This document shows, in pieces, positions 1 to 9,495 of a DNA stretch of 64,000 nt. The position numbers were made by a program, and so were the translations under genes. This stretch comes from Pedobacter glucosidilyticus DSM 23534 (GTDB taxonomy: Bacteria > Bacteroidota > Bacteroidia > Sphingobacteriales > Sphingobacteriaceae). The notes below the pieces were generated by a model, which had not been told where the DNA came from, made no database searches, and saw nothing but the letters and a program-made list of their open reading frames with translations. Where the stretch lies: assembly GCF_000425145.1 (NCBI RefSeq), contig NZ_AULF01000016.1, positions 1 through 64,000 of the forward strand. Reading direction: 5' to 3'. Every line of letters starts with the position of its first letter. Positions within the stretch are counted from its first letter, which is position 1.

Positions 1-111
1 ATCAAGCATAATCATGGCTTTAAGAGATTTATGCTCAGAGGTAAGAAAAAAGTGGAAATAGAATGGGGTTTAATCGCTATTGCTCATAACTTAAGAAAAA
101 AAGCAGCTTAG
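1..111 (+). pseudogene. IS1182-type transposase, C-terminal fragment cut by window edge
   Basis: An open frame enters at base 1 and ends at TAG 109-111, giving 36 residues. They include GFKRFMLRG and IEWGLIAIAHNLRKK, which resemble the conserved C-terminus of IS1182-family DDE transposases (Gly-Leu-Ile-Ala-x-Ala-His-Asn-Leu-Arg-Lys-Lys). The rest of the gene lies outside the window, so whether the transposase is intact cannot be judged; the feature is typed as a fragment for that reason. About 130 bp downstream is a terminal-repeat-like sequence that fits the right end of such an element. No insertion is visible inside any neighbouring gene. Confidence 0.75.
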
Positions 112-220
112 AAAAGCTGTTTTCTCCCATTTTAAGGCTTTAGCTTCTCTATTGAGCCATTACATATCTAAGTAATAAGCCTAAACAAAAAATACTTGAC
201 AAATTTGATGGAAAATAAAA

Positions 221-258
221 AAGCTGCCTCAGTTTATTTCTGAGACAGCCTCTTTTTT
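221..258 (+). terminator. Hairpin with T tract at the IS right end
   Basis: GCTGCCTCAG (223-232) pairs with CTGAGACAGC (240-249) around a 7-nt loop, followed by TCTTTTTT. It can act as an intrinsic terminator for the transposase and it also contains the probable IS terminal repeat, so it shields the next gene from IS transcription. Confidence 0.6.
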
Positions 259-334
259 ATTTTAAAAAAATCCATATTCATTATAACCTCGTAAATAGTT
301 CTAAAAATTAGTAAATAACCTTAAAAGAACTATT

Positions 335-1855
335 ATGACAACAACAGTTAACTATCCAACAGCTAAGCTTAAACTACTTTGCTTTTTAATTATAGCTACG
401 CTATTTGCTGCCTGTAAAAAAGATGATGATGGTATCAGAAAGCCAGATGTATTTTTTTACGCTTTAAGCAGCAATAACCAATTGGTACAATATAATGCCA
501 ATAATACCCAAATGCCTGTTGGCAATACCCTAACAATTTCTGGTTTACAAGCTTCAGAAACTATTTTAGCTATAGATTTTAGACCTGCAACTGGTCAGCT
601 TTATGGTTTGGGTAGTTCTAGCAGAATTTATGCTATTAATTTAAATACAGGTACCGCAACAGCTATTGGAGCTGGTGCTTTCTCTCCCGCAATAGCAGGT
701 AATGTAATAGGTTTTGATTTTAACCCAACTGTAGATAGAATTAGGTTGGTAACTTCCACCGGGCAGAATTTACGTTTACATCCAGAAACTGGAGTAGTTG
801 CAGCGGTAGATGGTAATATCAATGGTATAAATGGTGTAGCTATTTCATCATCTGCCTACACGAATAATAAAGCTGGGGCTACTTCAACCACTTTATTTAA
901 TATAGATGTAGTGACTCAGAAATTATATAAGCAAGATCCTCCTAATGATGGTACTTTAGTTGAAGTAGGGTCTTTAGGTATTCCAGCTTCTTCAGGAAAT
1001 TCTGGTTTCGATATTTCGCCAGAAGGAATTGCTTTGGCAAGCATAGCCAATGGTTCTAGTACTACCCTTTATCAGGTTGATGTAAATACAGGTACAACAA
1101 TTAATCTTGGAAATTTAGCCAATAATGCTGTAGGCATTGCTATACCTACAGAGCCTGTTGCTTATGCGGTTGATGATACAAATAACCTTCTGATTTTTAA
1201 TCCAGCTAATCCAAACGTAATCACCAAGGCTATAACAGGCTTGGGCAATGGAGAAAATATTGTAGGAATAGATTTTCGTCCGGTTAATGGACAGTTATAT
1301 GCTTTAAGTAGTGGAAGTAGGTTATATACCATCAATCTGGCAAGTGGAGCTGCTGCTGCAGTTGGTTTGCCACCTTTATTACCTTACTTATCAGGAACAT
1401 CTTTTGGTTTTGATTTTAATCCAACGGTAGATAGAATAAGAGTAGTAAGTAATACCGGACAAAACTTACGCCTTAATCCTAATGATGGAGCTTTAGCTGC
1501 AACAGATGGTGCGCTTAATCCAGGAACTCCAACAGTAAGTGCTGCGGCCTATACCAATAATTTTGCTGGGGCTACCAGTACAGTGTTATTTGATATTGAT
1601 GTTAATAGTGACAGGTTATTCACACAAATTCCGCCAAATGATGGTACTTTGGTGGGTGTTGGTACTGGCTTGGGTGTAAATGTTGACGCCGCTAACGGGT
1701 TTGATATTGGTGGAACATCTGGTGTAGGATACGCTATACTAACATCAAGTAATGTAACTAAGCTTTATTTGATAAACTTAAACAGCGGAACCGCAACTGC
1801 GATTGCTGATTTTCCTAAACAAGTACGTGGTTTTGCTTTAGGTTTAGGATTCTAG
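335..1855 (+). CDS. DUF4394-domain lipoprotein, tandem duplicate
   Basis: This 506-residue protein starts with a lipoprotein signal: a hydrophobic stretch and the lipobox LFAAC with Cys27, followed by KKDDD. The mature part carries two homologous DUF4394 modules, about residues 75-215 and 305-455. Each has the series IDFRP, GQLY, FDFNPTVDRIR, TGQNLRL, AYTNN and PPNDGTLV. The fold is probably a beta-propeller-like surface domain, but no reaction is known for the family. Aspartates after the lipidated Cys suit a membrane-anchored, possibly surface-exposed lipoprotein. It is followed by its own terminator and appears monocistronic. The start is the first ATG before the signal peptide. Confidence 0.8.
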   Translation: MTTTVNYPTAKLKLLCFLIIATLFAACKKDDDGIRKPDVFFYALSSNNQLVQYNANNTQMPVGNTLTISGLQASETILAIDFRPATGQLYGLGSSSRIYAINLNTGTATAIGAGAFSPAIAGNVIGFDFNPTVDRIRLVTSTGQNLRLHPETGVVAAVDGNINGINGVAISSSAYTNNKAGATSTTLFNIDVVTQKLYKQDPPNDGTLVEVGSLGIPASSGNSGFDISPEGIALASIANGSSTTLYQVDVNTGTTINLGNLANNAVGIAIPTEPVAYAVDDTNNLLIFNPANPNVITKAITGLGNGENIVGIDFRPVNGQLYALSSGSRLYTINLASGAAAAVGLPPLLPYLSGTSFGFDFNPTVDRIRVVSNTGQNLRLNPNDGALAATDGALNPGTPTVSAAAYTNNFAGATSTVLFDIDVNSDRLFTQIPPNDGTLVGVGTGLGVNVDAANGFDIGGTSGVGYAILTSSNVTKLYLINLNSGTATAIADFPKQVRGFALGLGF

Positions 1856-1878
1856 CTTTTATTTTAATTTAATGGTTG

Positions 1879-1909
1879 GCCATCAGGATATTATTCTGAT
1901 GGCTTTTTT
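1879..1909 (+). terminator. Intrinsic terminator after DUF4394 gene
   Basis: GCCATCAG (1879-1886) pairs with CTGATGGC (1896-1903), followed by six T. This hairpin lies inside the longest open frame of the next gene, which argues that the frame's first 37 codons are not translated. Confidence 0.8.
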
Positions 1910-1982
1910 GTTTTGTAACAATTGCATGAAAAAAAACACAATCTTGTTTTTAACGTTAATTTTGAATCATAACACTATTAAA

Positions 1983-4151
1983 ATGAAGAAAATCAAATTA
2001 TTTGCAGTTTTATCGCTTGCTTTTTTATTACTTCTGGGTAATCTAGCTAAAGCTGATGAAGGGATGTGGATTCCGATGCTGATTGGTAAAAATTATGATC
2101 AGATGAAAAAACAGGGTTTTAAATTAACACCTGAGGACCTATATAGTATAAATAAAGCCAGTTTAAAAGATGCGATTGTTTCCTTTGGAGGTTTTTGTAC
2201 CGGAGAAATTGTTTCTAAAAACGGGTTGATATTTACCAATCACCATTGCGGTTACGATGCCATCACTTCAAAATCTACACCACAAGATAATATTCTGGAT
2301 AATGGTTTTTATGCTAAAAACTATGGTGAAGAGAAACCAATCCCAGGTCTTTTTGTGAACTTTTTAGTGAAAATGGAAGACGTTACCCAAAAGGTAATGG
2401 ATGCGACTAAGGGCTTGTCTGATAAAGAAAAAGCTGCAAAAATTATGGAAGTGGGTAAAAGTTTAGCGGCAGAAGCTACTAAAGGAACCAATTATGAAGC
2501 ATTTGTCAGAGATTTTTATAAAGGCAACCAGTATTTTCTTTACATTTTTGAGAAATTTAATGATATCAGATTGGTGGGTACTCCACCGCAATCTATTGGC
2601 AAATTTGGCGGCGATACAGATAACTGGGAATGGCCACGTCATACAGGAGATTTTTCAGTTTTTAGAGTTTATGCAGATAAGGATAATAAACCAGCAGCTT
2701 ATGCTGTCGATAACAAACCATATACACCTAAAAAATATCTACCTATCTCCATTAAAGGTATAGAAAATGGTGATTTTGCTATGGTTTATGGTTTCCCTGG
2801 AAGAACAGACAGATTTTTAACATCTCATGGCGTAAAACTCGCTACCGAATATGTTTCTCCTGAAATAGTAAAATTAAGAGATATACGCTTAAAAGCATGG
2901 AAAGAAGAAATGGACAAGGATGTAGCTTTTAGACTAAAAATTTCTTCTCAATATGCTCGTATTGCCAATTATTGGAAATATTTTATTGGCCAAACAGAGC
3001 AGTTAAAAAGGTTAAAAATTTACGATAAGAAACAACAAGAAGAAGCTAATTTTACTACTTGGGCAGCAAATACACCAGAATACGCTTCTTTAATGCAAAA
3101 GTATAGCGACATTTATAAAGCGTATGAAGCCTATGCTGTACATAGAACTTTTATTAATGAAGGTTTTATGGCTTCAGAATGGGTGAAAATAGGTATGCAA
3201 TTAGCTCCAATTGTTAATGCTTTAGAAAGAGCAAAAAATAATCCAGAAGCTTTAAAGAGTATCAAAGATAGGGTAGAGGAGACTGTGACCGCTTATGAAG
3301 CAGTTTATAACGAATCTGCTGATAAGAAGATATTTGCACAAATATTGAACGCTTTTTATACCGATGTTCCAAAAAATCAGCATCCACAATTTATCACATT
3401 AATTGTAGAGAAATATTGGGATGGCTCACCAGAAGCTACGTTTAAGAAGTTTGCTAACGAGGTTTGGGAAAAATCTTTGATTGTTAAACCAGAATCTTTA
3501 AGAGCTTTTTTAAATAATCCAGATTTAAAAGCTTTAGAGAAAGATCCAGGATATCAATATGCGAAAAATTTAATTCCATCAGAATATATTAAAACTAATT
3601 TCGGAAGTATCATTACTGAGTTTGAAGAAAGTAAAGCGAAACTAGATCATTTGTATATTCAAGCCCTATTAAAGAAAAATGAAGGTAAACTCATGTTCCC
3701 TGATGCAAACTCAACCATGAGGATTTCTTATGGTAATGTCCAAAATTATTCTCCTAAGGATGGTATCTTATATCAAACCACAACTTCTATTGATGGGATG
3801 ATGCAAAAGTACGTTCCTGGCGATGATGAGTTTGATTTACCACAGAATTTAATAGATGCTTACAATGCTAAGAACTTTGGAAGATATGGTAAAAACGGAT
3901 CTTTAACAGTTGGTTTTATTAGTAATAATGACATAACTGGTGGTAACTCGGGTTCTCCGGTAATTAATGGTAAGGGAGAGCTTATTGGATTAGCATTTGA
4001 TGGTAATTGGGAAGCTATGAGTGGCGATATCGCTTTTGACAAAAACTATAAACGTACCATAAATGTGGATGTAAGATTTGTTTTATGGTGTATTGATGTA
4101 CTTGGCGGTGCAAAAAATATCATTGATGAATTAGATATTAGGACTAAATAG
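1983..4151 (+). CDS. S46-family dipeptidyl-peptidase, DPP7-like
   Basis: This is a secreted serine exopeptidase that would remove dipeptides from oligopeptide N-termini in the periplasm. The start at 1983 gives 722 residues, normal for the family, and places a signal peptide (MKKIKLF to LAKA) before DEGMW. An upstream in-frame start at 1872 would translate through a terminator. Chymotrypsin-like elements are visible: NHHCGYDA with the catalytic His pair at 87-88, the tryptophan-rich NWEWPRHTGDF block, and GGNSGSP with Ser656. Sixteen residues after the serine is Phe and eighteen after is Gly. In the known family Gly at that site marks DPP7 (hydrophobic P1), while Arg marks the Asp/Glu-specific DPP11. 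The specificity is therefore inferred from one residue. Confidence 0.92.
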   Translation: MKKIKLFAVLSLAFLLLLGNLAKADEGMWIPMLIGKNYDQMKKQGFKLTPEDLYSINKASLKDAIVSFGGFCTGEIVSKNGLIFTNHHCGYDAITSKSTPQDNILDNGFYAKNYGEEKPIPGLFVNFLVKMEDVTQKVMDATKGLSDKEKAAKIMEVGKSLAAEATKGTNYEAFVRDFYKGNQYFLYIFEKFNDIRLVGTPPQSIGKFGGDTDNWEWPRHTGDFSVFRVYADKDNKPAAYAVDNKPYTPKKYLPISIKGIENGDFAMVYGFPGRTDRFLTSHGVKLATEYVSPEIVKLRDIRLKAWKEEMDKDVAFRLKISSQYARIANYWKYFIGQTEQLKRLKIYDKKQQEEANFTTWAANTPEYASLMQKYSDIYKAYEAYAVHRTFINEGFMASEWVKIGMQLAPIVNALERAKNNPEALKSIKDRVEETVTAYEAVYNESADKKIFAQILNAFYTDVPKNQHPQFITLIVEKYWDGSPEATFKKFANEVWEKSLIVKPESLRAFLNNPDLKALEKDPGYQYAKNLIPSEYIKTNFGSIITEFEESKAKLDHLYIQALLKKNEGKLMFPDANSTMRISYGNVQNYSPKDGILYQTTTSIDGMMQKYVPGDDEFDLPQNLIDAYNAKNFGRYGKNGSLTVGFISNNDITGGNSGSPVINGKGELIGLAFDGNWEAMSGDIAFDKNYKRTINVDVRFVLWCIDVLGGAKNIIDELDIRTK

Positions 4152-4176
4152 TATTCCTTATATCCTTTTATCCTAC

Positions 4177-4219
4177 TGTCTTCTATGTTTGTTTTACAAA
4201 CGTAGAAGACATTTTTTTT
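4177..4219 (+). terminator. Strong intrinsic terminator after S46 peptidase
   Basis: A stem of about 15 pairs is formed by TGTCTTCTATGTTTGT and ACAAACGTAGAAGACA with a short loop, followed by eight T. Confidence 0.85.
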
Positions 4220-4580
4220 GAATAGCGCTTCAAATGAATGGTTTAATAATTTTAGTATTTTTAATACAAAGGGTCAATTTAAATAGATTAAATGTAAATC
4301 ATTTAGTATACACAAAATTGGATAGTATTAATTTTTGATGATATGAAGTGTTGTAGCATTAAACTCTGAGGATATTAAACTTAAGCTACTATTTTACTGT
4401 ATTCAGTTGGCTCTAAGCCATAGTCTACCTATAACTAATACTTGCTATAAGGTTGCTGTAATGTTGCTATAACCTTTCTATAAGGTTGCTATAACTAGGT
4501 TTGGGTTTTGAAAAGGTATATTAAAATGTTAAATTGCTTAAGCTGTTTTAACAGTATAAATCTACTAAAATAATCTATTT
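4220..4580. other. AT-rich intergenic stretch with short repeats
   Basis: No gene is visible. At about 4443-4497 there are two near-copies of CTATAAGGTTGCT plus GTTGCTATAACC in inverted relation, giving several alternative small hairpins. No clear TAnnTTTG promoter box was seen before the next gene. Confidence 0.5.
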
Positions 4581-5288
4581 ATGGCAATAATTAAACAAAT
4601 ACCTGTTATTAGGCCCATTCCCCACGGTGCAAATCCTGATGACTATGTAGCAGTAAATACTGAGAAAGGCATTTTATACCGTAGGAAGAGAAAAAAGGGT
4701 TCTGTTCTTAATACCGTTTGCAAACTAAATCAGCAAAAATTAGAAATTGCCAGTGCAGAAAGCCGAAAAATAAGATTGGCTTTGTATGCTATTATAGAAA
4801 AGAAACTTAGAAGAACCTTGCATTACCGTATAAATAGTGCATTAATGAAAAGTTTAAAGCATGATTCTATGGTAAATTTAAAATGGTTAAATCATTTTAA
4901 ATTGATGGATGAGCCTATTAAAAGCCAAACTAAAAGATTACAAATTGTTTATCATGTAAGAATAGTGGACGATTCTTTTATTTTAAAGTTTCCTTATTTG
5001 CCTCAAAAAGAAGATTTATTTAAGCTAAATAAGTATTTGGATAGTTTAAAATATACTGTATTACTTATTCAGTTTATCAGCGATAAGGACACTTATGAGG
5101 TTGTGGCAGAAACTTCCAATACATTTAATCTTGATGAAGAGTTTAATGGATGGAATTTTACACAACCACTATTACATTCCGCAAATTATTTACTGTGCTT
5201 AAAAGTAGAAGGGATGCATAAGCAGTTTATCATTAATGAAGATAAAACTAAATTTATAGAGATTGCTCTAGCAGGTCATAAATCTTAA
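4581..5288 (+). CDS. Hypothetical protein, basic N-terminal half
   Basis: I do not recognise this 235-residue protein. It has no signal peptide or membrane segment. Residues 50-130 are rich in Lys and Arg (RRKRKKGS, KKLRRTLHYR) and largely predicted helical. The C-terminal half alternates hydrophobic strands (YTVLLIQFI, YEVVAE) and ends in FIINEDKTKFIEIALA. A short basic protein of this kind could bind nucleic acid, but no motif supports that. It stands alone between a terminator and the convergent purM gene. Codon use looks like its neighbours, so it is probably a real lineage-specific gene. Confidence 0.6.
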   Translation: MAIIKQIPVIRPIPHGANPDDYVAVNTEKGILYRRKRKKGSVLNTVCKLNQQKLEIASAESRKIRLALYAIIEKKLRRTLHYRINSALMKSLKHDSMVNLKWLNHFKLMDEPIKSQTKRLQIVYHVRIVDDSFILKFPYLPQKEDLFKLNKYLDSLKYTVLLIQFISDKDTYEVVAETSNTFNLDEEFNGWNFTQPLLHSANYLLCLKVEGMHKQFIINEDKTKFIEIALAGHKS

Positions 5289-5388
5289 TATAATGGTATA
5301 TGAGGATTAGATCATCTACCTGTTCAATTCATTATAGGCTAAATAAAGTTTTTAGAATTAATTTATATACTGTTATTTAGCTAGCAGG

Positions 5389-6567
5389 TTAATGATAAAT
5401 AAATGTACCGTATTCACTCTTAACAGTTACTTGCTTCTTATCCGATACCTCTACTCTTCCTATAATTTGTGCTTTAACACCAAAAGATGTTGATATTGCT
5501 ATAATATCTTGAGCGATATTTTCATCTACATACAATTCCATACGATGTCCCATATTGAAAACTTTATACATTTCTTTCCAGTCTGTACCAGATTGTTCTT
5601 GTATCAATTTAAATAAAGTAGGGGTAGGGAATAAATTATCTTTTATCACATGTAGGTTTTCTATAAAATGGAGCACCTTTGTTTGTGCGCCTCCACTACA
5701 ATGTACCATGCCGTTTATTTGACTTCTGTATTTGTCTAATATTTGCTTGATGATAGGGGCATAAGTTCTTGTTGGAGATAAAACTAATTTTCCGGCGGTT
5801 AAAGTGGTAGTATCATCAACTTTAATTTCATCGGTTAATTTTTTACTGCCCGAGAATAATAAATCATAAGGAACTGCTGGGTCATAACTTTCTGGATATT
5901 TTTCTGCTATATACTTATGAAAAACATCATGTCTGGCAGAAGTAAGACCATTAGATCCCATGCCTCCATTATAAAAGCTTTCGTAATTGGCTTGTCCATC
6001 TGAAGCTAAACCAACAATTACATCACCAGCTTTTATGGTATGGTTAGAAATAACATCAGAACGTTTCATTCTGCATGTAACGGTAGAGTCTACAATGATG
6101 GTTCTAACAATATCCCCAACATCAGCTGTTTCTCCGCCAGTTGAGTAGATATTTACACCCATAGAGCGTAAATCAGCTAAGATTTCCTCGGTACCATTGA
6201 TAATTTCGGCAATAACTTCACCTGGGATTAAGTTTTTATTTCTTCCTATGGTTGATGATAATAGAATTTTATCAGTTGCGCCAACGCAAAGTAAATCATC
6301 CAAGTTCATGATGATAGCGTCTTGTGCTATACCTTTCCATACAGATAAGTCTCCGGTTTCTTTCCAATAGATATAAGCTAGAGAAGATTTTGTTCCGGCA
6401 CCATCGGCATGCATAATATTGCAATAAGCATCATCATCACCTAAAATATCAGGAATGATTTTGCAAAAAGCTTGTGGGAAAATTCCTTTATCTATATTTT
6501 TTATTGCGTTATGTACGTCCTCTTTACCGGCAGAAACGCCTCTTTGATTGTATCTATTATCACTCAT
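5389..6567 (-). CDS. purM: Phosphoribosylformylglycinamidine cyclo-ligase (AIR synthetase)
   Basis: This ATP-dependent cytoplasmic enzyme closes the imidazole ring to make AIR in purine synthesis. Visible hallmarks are the N-terminal RYNQRGVSAGKEDVH, the ADGAGTKSSLAY nucleotide and metal region, STGGETADVGD, and the later GLASDGQANYESFYNGG segment. At 392 residues it is the longer form found in Bacteroidota. The ATG at 6567 is preferred over the TTG at 6576 because the promoter box TATCTTTG (6574-6581) overlaps that TTG. It is transcribed alone and is unlinked to purL and purEK elsewhere in the window. Confidence 0.93.
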   Translation of the reverse strand: MSDNRYNQRGVSAGKEDVHNAIKNIDKGIFPQAFCKIIPDILGDDDAYCNIMHADGAGTKSSLAYIYWKETGDLSVWKGIAQDAIIMNLDDLLCVGATDKILLSSTIGRNKNLIPGEVIAEIINGTEEILADLRSMGVNIYSTGGETADVGDIVRTIIVDSTVTCRMKRSDVISNHTIKAGDVIVGLASDGQANYESFYNGGMGSNGLTSARHDVFHKYIAEKYPESYDPAVPYDLLFSGSKKLTDEIKVDDTTTLTAGKLVLSPTRTYAPIIKQILDKYRSQINGMVHCSGGAQTKVLHFIENLHVIKDNLFPTPTLFKLIQEQSGTDWKEMYKVFNMGHRMELYVDENIAQDIIAISTSFGVKAQIIGRVEVSDKKQVTVKSEYGTFIYH

Positions 6568-6573
6568 GGTTTG

Positions 6574-6581
6574 CAAAGATA
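6574..6581 (-). promoter_or_regulatory. purM -7 box (TATCTTTG)
   Basis: On the minus strand this is a perfect match to Bacteroidota TAnnTTTG, six bases before the purM ATG. Transcription would begin at or next to the start codon. The region where the -33 element should lie is occupied by a GTAGAAA repeat. Confidence 0.65.
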
Positions 6582-6583
6582 AT

Positions 6584-6621
<38 letters not shown>

Positions 6622-6739
6622 GAATGACTTATGTAAATAATTTACCTTAAGGATTATCTCTAAGGGATGTATCTGAGCTTAAAGCAAAAGGCCAAAAGCT
6701 GAAATTTCATTATAAGAAGAGATCGATTTTTGAAAAAAA

Positions 6740-6777
6740 AATAAAAGCGTATCCAGAAATATAGATACGCTTTTATT
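6740..6777. terminator. Bidirectional terminator downstream of glnN
   Basis: AATAAAAGCGTATC (6740-6753) pairs with GATACGCTTTTATT (6764-6777). Both sides carry A or T tracts, so on the minus strand the stem is followed by a run of T, as needed to end glnN transcription. Confidence 0.8.
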
Positions 6778-6817
6778 TTTGCTTTAAGCCTTTAGCTTTG
6801 TGCTTTAGGCTTTCTGC

Positions 6818-8992
6818 TTATTTGATAAACAATAGCTCTCTGAATTTCGGTAGAGGCCATAAAGTATCATCAACTAATAGTTCTAATTTATCAATGTGAT
6901 ATCTGATTGGCTCAAAGTAAGATTTAACTTTCTCGTCGTAGGCAATAGCTTTTTCACGGCTATCTTCAAGAACGTTAGCTTTTTTACGCTCTTCAACCAT
7001 TTGCTCCACGTTAGATTTAATGAAGTTGATATGTTTTGATAAACGCTCAATAATTTCTAATTGAGAAGCATAAGTATCTTTAGCTAATCCTAGATCTTTC
7101 AGTCCTTTTACGTTAGTAATCAATTCTGTTTGATATTTAACAGCAGCAGGAAGAATTACGTTAGTTACCAGTTCACCAATTACGCGAGCTTCGATTTGAA
7201 GTTTTTTGTAATAAGCTTCCAATAAGATTTCGTGTCTTGCATGAGCTTCTCTTTTTGTAAATACGCCAGTTTCCTCAAAAATTTTCTCTGTTTTTTCAGA
7301 AACTAATGCGTCTAAAGCTTTAGGCGTAGTTTTGATGTTATTTAAGCCACGTTTTTCTGCTTCAGCAGCCCACTCATCACTATATCCATTACCTTCAAAA
7401 CGAATATTTTTAGATTCTTTGATGTATTTTTTAAGGATAGTTAAGATAGCAACATCTTTTTTGTCTCCTTTTTTGATTAATTTATCAACATCTGCTTTAA
7501 ACTTGATTAATTGATCAGCAACAATCATATTTAACACAGTCATTGGGCTAGAAGAGTTTGCAGAAGAACCTACAGCTCTAAGCTCAAATTTATTTCCTGT
7601 GAAGGCGAAAGGAGAAGTACGGTTACGGTCTGTATTATCCAAAAGAATCTGAGGGATTTTTGGAATACTGTGCCACATAGCAGAATCTTCTTTTGCTTTT
7701 TTAGAAATTCTTGAAGTTTCGATTTCATCAAGAACATCATTTAACTGCTCGCCTAAGAAAATAGAGATAATTGCTGGTGGAGCTTCGTTAGCACCTAAAC
7801 GGTGGTCGTTACTTACCGATGCGATTGATGCTCTTAATAAATCTGCATGCTCATAAACAGCTTTGATGGTATTCACAAAGAATGTTAAGAACATCAAGTT
7901 ATTTTTAGGAGTTTTACCAGGAGCAAGTAAGTTTTTACCAGTGTTAGTAATTAAAGACCAGTTATTATGTTTACCAGAACCATTAATACCAGCATAAGGT
8001 TTCTCGTGTAATAAAACTTTGAAATGATGTCTCTTAGCTACTTTTTCCATTAAATCCATTAATAATTGGTTATGGTCAATAGCTAAGTTTATCTCTTCAT
8101 AAATAGGAGCGCACTCAAATTGAGATGGAGCAACCTCGTTATGACGAGTTTTCAAAGGAATACCTAATTGTAACGCTTCAGTTTCAAAATCTTGCATGTA
8201 AGCTAACACTCTTTCAGGGATAGAACCAAAGTAATGATCCTCTAATTGTTGTCCTTTAGCTGATGCGTGTCCAAATAAAGCTCTTCCGGTTAAGAATAAA
8301 TCTGGTCTTGCATTAAATAATGCTAAATCAACTAAGAAGTATTCTTGTTCTATACCTAAAGAAGCATTTACTTTTTCGATGCTTTTATCAAAATAGTGGC
8401 AAACTTCTGTAGCAGCTTTATCCATTACAGATAATGCTTTTAATAAAGGAGCTTTATAATCTAAAGCTTCGCCAGTATAAGAAACAAATACTGTTGGTAT
8501 ACATAAAGTTTTACCAAAAATGAATGCTGGAGAAGATGGATCCCAAGCAGTATAACCACGAGCTTCAAAAGTACTACGAATACCACCATTAGGGAAACTG
8601 GAAGCATCTGGTTCTTGTTGTACTAAAGCATCACCAGCAAATCTTTCAATAGCTTGACCGTCTGATGCCGGTTCAAAGAAAGAATCATGTTTTTCTGCAG
8701 TAGTTCCGGTTAAAGGTTGAAACCAGTGAGTATAGTGTGTAACACCTTTACTCATGGCCCAAGCTTTCATAGCTGAAGAAATTTGATCTGCAATTTCTCT
8801 ACTTATAGGAGAACCGCTCTCAATAGAAGCAAGTACTGCCTTAAAAGTTTCTTTAGGGAGATAATCCTGCATTTTCTTCTTATCGAAAACTTTTGAACCA
8901 TAAAAATCAGAGATTTTAGATGATGGTTGTTTTACCTCAGGAATAGTTCTGGTTAAAACAGTTTGTAAAGCTTGAAACCTGATTGTTGACAT
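6818..8992 (-). CDS. glnN: Glutamine synthetase type III
   Basis: This cytoplasmic enzyme makes glutamine from glutamate, ammonia and ATP, the entry step of nitrogen assimilation. At 724 residues it has the long GSIII form rather than GSI (about 470). Motifs include GIEQEYFLVD (metal-binding Glu region), the ammonia/glutamate segment NEVAPSQFECAP, KPYAGINGSGKHNNWS (nucleotide and glutamate site) and NRTSPFAFTGNKFELRAVGSS. The ammonium transporter lies divergently about 500 bp away, so the two probably share nitrogen control. The start is the ATG at 8992; no better upstream start is seen. Confidence 0.95.
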   Translation of the reverse strand: MSTIRFQALQTVLTRTIPEVKQPSSKISDFYGSKVFDKKKMQDYLPKETFKAVLASIESGSPISREIADQISSAMKAWAMSKGVTHYTHWFQPLTGTTAEKHDSFFEPASDGQAIERFAGDALVQQEPDASSFPNGGIRSTFEARGYTAWDPSSPAFIFGKTLCIPTVFVSYTGEALDYKAPLLKALSVMDKAATEVCHYFDKSIEKVNASLGIEQEYFLVDLALFNARPDLFLTGRALFGHASAKGQQLEDHYFGSIPERVLAYMQDFETEALQLGIPLKTRHNEVAPSQFECAPIYEEINLAIDHNQLLMDLMEKVAKRHHFKVLLHEKPYAGINGSGKHNNWSLITNTGKNLLAPGKTPKNNLMFLTFFVNTIKAVYEHADLLRASIASVSNDHRLGANEAPPAIISIFLGEQLNDVLDEIETSRISKKAKEDSAMWHSIPKIPQILLDNTDRNRTSPFAFTGNKFELRAVGSSANSSSPMTVLNMIVADQLIKFKADVDKLIKKGDKKDVAILTILKKYIKESKNIRFEGNGYSDEWAAEAEKRGLNNIKTTPKALDALVSEKTEKIFEETGVFTKREAHARHEILLEAYYKKLQIEARVIGELVTNVILPAAVKYQTELITNVKGLKDLGLAKDTYASQLEIIERLSKHINFIKSNVEQMVEERKKANVLEDSREKAIAYDEKVKSYFEPIRYHIDKLELLVDDTLWPLPKFRELLFIK

Positions 8993-9041
8993 TGCTTAGG
9001 TTATTTTAATGAATAAATTATGTTTTTGATTAAATTTTGGC

Positions 9042-9071
9042 TAAAAGTACGGTGTTTTTCCCAATTCGCAA
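9042..9071 (-). promoter_or_regulatory. Possible glnN promoter
   Basis: On the minus strand TACTTTTA (one mismatch to TAnnTTTG) at 9042-9049 is preceded by TTG at 9069-9071 with a 19-base spacer, matching the Bacteroidota -33/-7 layout. It would give a leader of about 45 nt for glnN. Confidence 0.4.
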
Positions 9072-9495
9072 TAAAAAATTAAAAAAATATGTCAAGAATT
9101 TGTGCTTTTTATTGAAAATACCATTTTTCCATTGATATTTTTTGTTTTGCCTTCATTTTTTTGAGTCTTATCTGACGTTTTTAAGAGTTTTTTTCTCAAA
9201 AGCTTCTTAAAAATATGATGTTGGTAATTGATTTACTTTAGAGAAAATATAAAATTTCGGTTTTTTATTTAAAAAAAACTCAATATCACCTTAAATTATA
9301 TGTCTTTATTTAAAATTATACTAAAAAAATAGAAATATTTTCAAAAATTTTGTATTAAATTATAAAATATACAATTTAGCAGTGTCAAAAGTGATGAATT
9401 TTTAAATAAACTTTTAGATAATTGATAATTCAAAAATTAAAATTCAATTATATAATTAATTATTAAATACAAATCCTAAACTAAATTAATCAAAC
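9072..9495. other. Long AT-rich divergent intergenic region between glnN and amt
   Basis: No coding potential is visible in about 420 bp of very AT-rich sequence with many A and T tracts. Such a length between two divergent nitrogen genes suggests regulatory sites. No recognisable operator and no convincing TAnnTTTG box for amt could be picked out by eye. Confidence 0.4.

Larger units (their letters stand above)
1..258 (+). mobile_element. Right end of an IS1182-family insertion sequence
   Basis: The region runs from the transposase tail to the sequence TGAGACAGCCTCTTTT at 241-256, which resembles terminal inverted repeats of IS1182-like elements in Bacteroidota. The left end and target duplication are outside the window. 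The boundary at about 258 is inferred from the terminal repeat only. Confidence 0.55.

Noticed and set aside
1872-1982. N-terminal extension of the S46 peptidase
   Set aside because: The extension spans an intrinsic terminator hairpin and would mask the signal peptide.
8993-9495. Riboswitch or small RNA in the glnN-amt gap
   Set aside because: The sequence is AT-rich without a stable GC-containing stem or a known aptamer motif.
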